Shown: positions 61,372 through 64,000 of the stretch, piece after piece
How positions within the stretch are numbered: the first letter of the stretch is position 1
How the letters are laid out: every line of letters starts with the position of its first letter
Assembly: GCF_947495315.1 (NCBI RefSeq)
Contig: NZ_CANLYD010000003.1
Coordinates: 310,001 to 374,000, forward strand
Length of the DNA: 64,000 nucleotides
Origin: an uncultured Aquimarina sp.
GTDB taxonomy: Bacteria > Bacteroidota > Bacteroidia > Flavobacteriales > Flavobacteriaceae
Reading direction: 5' to 3'
The notes under the pieces: generated by a model
What the model saw: the letters and a program-made list of their open reading frames with translations, nothing else
Told to the model about the DNA's origin: nothing
Databases searched by the model: none
Made by a program: the position numbers and the translations under genes

Positions 61372-62785
61372 GAATGTTACTTGTCTTGTCGCATTATTGC
61401 TATTTGGAGCAGGTACTCAGATATACGCTCAGGAAATCATTGAAGATGTAAAAAAGAAGGTAGAAAAGAAAGAGGATTCTGTAAAGCCATCTGAAAGGAT
61501 TAAGATAGACGGGGTTGCTGCTGTTATAGGAGAATATGTAATATTGGATAGCGATGTTACGATTGCATATCAACAATTGATAAGTGAGGGCGTTTCTGCA
61601 ACAGATGTTAGCCGTTGTGAATTGGCTGGAAGTTTATTCGAGAATAAGTTATATGCACATCATGCAGTTCAGGATAGTGTTCTCGTTACAGATGCTGAGG
61701 TGAATTCTATGGTCGATCAACAGTTAAGTTATATGACCCGAGAGCTTGGGACGTTGGATAAAGTGCTAAAATTCTATAGAAAAGAAAGCGAAGAGGATTT
61801 TAGAAAAGAGCTTTTCGAAATTAATAAAGGAAACAGATTGGCAGAACAAATGCGTTCTAAAATAGTAGAAGACGTAGAGGTTACACCAGAAGAAGTAAGA
61901 GAGTTTTTTGATGAAATTCCAGAAGATGAAAGACCGCTTTTTGGTACAGAATTAGAACTAGCGCAAATTGTAATCGACCCTAAAATACCTGAAGAAGAAG
62001 AACAAAAAGTAATTGATAGACTAAAACAGTTTAGAATAGATATTTTAGAGAATGGGAGTAGCTTTGCAACAAAAGCCGTGTTATATTCTCAGGATCCTGG
62101 ATCCAAATCAAAAGGAGGGAAATATACGCTGAACCGTCAGACACCGTTTGCTAAAGAATTTAAGGATGTAGCATTTAGTTTGCAGGTGGGAGAAGTTAGT
62201 GAGCCCTTTAAAACTGATTTTGGATGGCATATTATTCAATTGGATAAGGTTAGAGGAGAAGAAATTGATGTAAGGCATATTCTTTTAATTCCAGATGTTA
62301 CTAGAGAAAGTGTAGAGGTAGCTCAAAAACTTGTAGATTCTGTTCGCGCAGAAGTAGTTAATGGAACCATTGGTTTTAAGGATGCTGCAAGAAAGTTCAG
62401 TGACGAAAAGGAAACGAAAGAAGATGGAGGGCAATTATTAAATCCTACAACAGGAGATACACGTTTTGAACTTACCAAAATTGATCCTATATTGTACGAT
62501 CAAGTATCAAAATTGAAAACTAATGAAGTTTCATTAGTAATTCCTGATCAAGATCGTCAAGGTCGTAAAAAGTTTAAATTAATTACGGTGCTGAATCGTT
62601 TTGATGAGCATATTGCAGACTATTCTAAAGACTATTTGAAAATACAAGAACTAGCCCTTAGAAAAAAACAAATTGAAGCAATACGTAAGTGGCAGGAAGA
62701 AAAAATTAATGATACCTACATAAAAATTAATGGAGAGTACAGAGACTGTGAGTTTAGCGGTAACTGGTTAAAAAAAGAAAAATAA
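61334..62785 (+). CDS. surA: SurA peptidyl-prolyl isomerase
   Basis: A 483-residue periplasmic chaperone (signal peptide ending QIYAQ; ATG at 61334 overlaps the previous gene by 38 bases). After the N-terminal region (IDGVAAVIGEYVILDSDVTI) come two parvulin modules: ELAQIVIDPKIP with FGWHIIQLDKV, and EIDVRHILLIPDV up to VVNGTIGFKDAARKFSDE. SurA folds outer-membrane beta-barrels. A Tyr/Cys-rich C-terminus, DCEFSGNW, is unusual but probably species-specific. Confidence 0.88.
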   Translation: MLLKTNNLKSIIKNVTCLVALLLFGAGTQIYAQEIIEDVKKKVEKKEDSVKPSERIKIDGVAAVIGEYVILDSDVTIAYQQLISEGVSATDVSRCELAGSLFENKLYAHHAVQDSVLVTDAEVNSMVDQQLSYMTRELGTLDKVLKFYRKESEEDFRKELFEINKGNRLAEQMRSKIVEDVEVTPEEVREFFDEIPEDERPLFGTELELAQIVIDPKIPEEEEQKVIDRLKQFRIDILENGSSFATKAVLYSQDPGSKSKGGKYTLNRQTPFAKEFKDVAFSLQVGEVSEPFKTDFGWHIIQLDKVRGEEIDVRHILLIPDVTRESVEVAQKLVDSVRAEVVNGTIGFKDAARKFSDEKETKEDGGQLLNPTTGDTRFELTKIDPILYDQVSKLKTNEVSLVIPDQDRQGRKKFKLITVLNRFDEHIADYSKDYLKIQELALRKKQIEAIRKWQEEKINDTYIKINGEYRDCEFSGNWLKKEK

Positions 62786-62786
62786 T

Positions 62787-63740
62787 ATGTCTGACGTTGC
62801 AGCAGTAGAAAAACTGGTAAGCAAACATACCGAACTCAAAAAAGAAATTGCTAAAATAATTATAGGTCAGGAAGAAGTAATCGATCAGATACTGATTTCT
62901 GTATTTTCTGGAGGTCATGCTTTACTCATAGGAGTTCCTGGGCTGGCAAAAACCTTAATGGTGAACACTATCGCCAAGGCTTTGGGATTGGATTTTAAAA
63001 GAATTCAGTTTACGCCGGATTTAATGCCAAGTGATATTTTAGGAAGTGAAATCTTAGACGAGTCAAGACATTTTAAATTTATAAAAGGACCTGTATTTTC
63101 TAATATCATTCTGGCGGATGAGATTAACAGAACTCCACCTAAAACGCAAGCCGCTTTATTAGAAGCAATGCAGGAAAGATCAGTAACTGTAGCAGGACAT
63201 AATTATAAGTTAGATTTACCCTATTTTGTATTGGCAACACAAAACCCTATTGAGCAGGAAGGAACATATCCTTTGCCAGAAGCACAATTAGATAGGTTTA
63301 TGTTTGCAATAGAATTAAAATATCCTAGTTTTCAGGAAGAAGTAGAAGTCGTAAAAAGTACTACAGGAGATACTTCTGCAACCATTAACCCTTTATTTAC
63401 GTCACAGGAAATTATAGATTTTCAGCATTTAATTCGTCGTATTCCAGTGGCTGATAATGTTGTGGAATATGCTGTAGGAATGGTTTCTAAAACGCGACCG
63501 AATGGAGAATCCGCAACAGATTTAGTTAAGAGTTATATCGATTGGGGTGCCGGTCCAAGGGCTTCCCAGAACTTAATTTTAGCTGCAAAAGCAAATGCAG
63601 CTATTAAAGGAAAATTTTCTCCGGATATAGAAGATGTACAAGCAGTAGCAATGGGAATACTACGCCATCGTATGATCAAAAACTACAAAGCAGAAGCAGA
63701 AGGAGTAAGTATTGAGGATATTATTCAGAGTTTGTTTTAA
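62787..63740 (+). CDS. MoxR-family AAA+ ATPase
   Basis: A 317-residue ATPase with Walker A in GVPGLAKT, Walker B in ILADEINRT, sensor 1 in LATQNPIEQEGTYP and arginine finger nearby (LPEAQLDRF). MoxR ATPases act as chaperones inserting metal cofactors or maturing complexes; many lie with VWA and BatD-type genes, which may follow beyond the window. It starts one base after surA, so it is co-transcribed. Confidence 0.93.
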   Translation: MSDVAAVEKLVSKHTELKKEIAKIIIGQEEVIDQILISVFSGGHALLIGVPGLAKTLMVNTIAKALGLDFKRIQFTPDLMPSDILGSEILDESRHFKFIKGPVFSNIILADEINRTPPKTQAALLEAMQERSVTVAGHNYKLDLPYFVLATQNPIEQEGTYPLPEAQLDRFMFAIELKYPSFQEEVEVVKSTTGDTSATINPLFTSQEIIDFQHLIRRIPVADNVVEYAVGMVSKTRPNGESATDLVKSYIDWGAGPRASQNLILAAKANAAIKGKFSPDIEDVQAVAMGILRHRMIKNYKAEAEGVSIEDIIQSLF

Positions 63741-63768
63741 AGGCGGTTTTAATAAAAATAGTTGAAGA

Positions 63769-64000
63769 ATGTATAAAATTATTTTTTTGACATTGTTCTT
63801 CTCTATTTATGTTGAAGCTCAACAAGATTTTAATAATTCTGAATGCACATTGTATGGAGATGTTATTTCTAGAACTTCTGCGTATAAACATATTCGTGAA
63901 GGTCAACCCACATTATTGATAACGGGAATAATAACAGAGAAGAGAGCAATATATATTGCGAAAGCTTATCGAGATTTTTCAAATAAACTAGATAGCAGTT
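63769..64000 (+). CDS. Exported protein, start only (runs off the right edge)
   Basis: Only 77 codons are visible. The start MYKIIFLTLFFSIYVEAQQD is a signal peptide, followed by NSECTLYGDVISRTSAYKHI and LLITGIITEKRAIYIAK. I do not recognise a family. It follows MoxR by 28 bases and could belong to the same operon. Confidence 0.6.
   Translation, partial: MYKIIFLTLFFSIYVEAQQDFNNSECTLYGDVISRTSAYKHIREGQPTLLITGIITEKRAIYIAKAYRDFSNKLDSS

Overview
The window is AT-rich DNA from a member of the Bacteroidota, most likely a marine Flavobacteriaceae (an Aquimarina-like genome is my guess, not something I can prove). The signs are: Bacteroidota -7 boxes of the form TAnnTTTG in front of sucC, guaB and the parvulin operon; many families typical of flavobacteria (DUF6090, DUF6503, YwqK/MORN, YARHG, a LysA of flavobacterial type); secreted proteins ending their signal peptide in AQ; and several TTG starts. 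I saw no rRNA, tRNA, CRISPR array, transposase or prophage.

Layout. 0-14.4 kb is mostly chromosomal housekeeping and conserved hypotheticals: partial lysA, a LON-domain protein, sucC, a DUF985 cupin, ferritin followed by a 42-residue Cys/Lys-rich mini-gene with its own promoter-like box and terminator, a run of secreted proteins (one caspase-like), a DUF2339/DUF3999 membrane pair, and an ECF42-type sigma factor behind two YCII (DGPF) genes. 14.4-27.4 kb is an accessory region of about a dozen unrelated, mostly small genes, almost all on the + strand. Long spacers separate them. Most spacers begin with a YnAAC box, end with a GTTRnY box just before the next gene, and hold inverted arms in between. 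This resembles an integron gene-cassette array with attC-like sites, but no integrase is in the window. Cargo includes immunity-like proteins, a GH26 hydrolase, a LacI/sugar-MFS pair with twin operators, a VOC protein facing a dead HxlR regulator, a DUF6090 protein and an alpha/beta hydrolase.

28-36 kb carries purine catabolism: xanthine dehydrogenase (two genes), a membrane protein, XdhC and guanine deaminase, followed by a large PLP enzyme. These would take guanine to xanthine and urate. 36-46 kb holds a serine hydrolase, a GH72-like protein, YitT, a DinB gene with a decayed second copy, a cold-shock gene, and an operon of secreted hydrolase, ECF sigma factor and membrane protein. 46-54 kb has PagL-like, DUF5995, a yeast-type cytosine deaminase, a slipin, a GH16 lipoprotein behind a perfect LacI-type operator, another DinB and a PAP2 phosphatase. 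54-64 kb is core again: guaB with a perfect 9-bp inverted repeat at its start, two lipoprotein genes, an OmpH/Skp chaperone, an envelope-folding operon of three SurA/PrsA-like proteins, MoxR and the start of another exported protein.

Main points for follow-up are the attC-like spacer array, the Cys-rich mini-protein beside ferritin, the secreted caspase-like protein, the ECF42-like promoter and the hydrolase-ECF operon. All calls come from reading the sequence; no database search was run.
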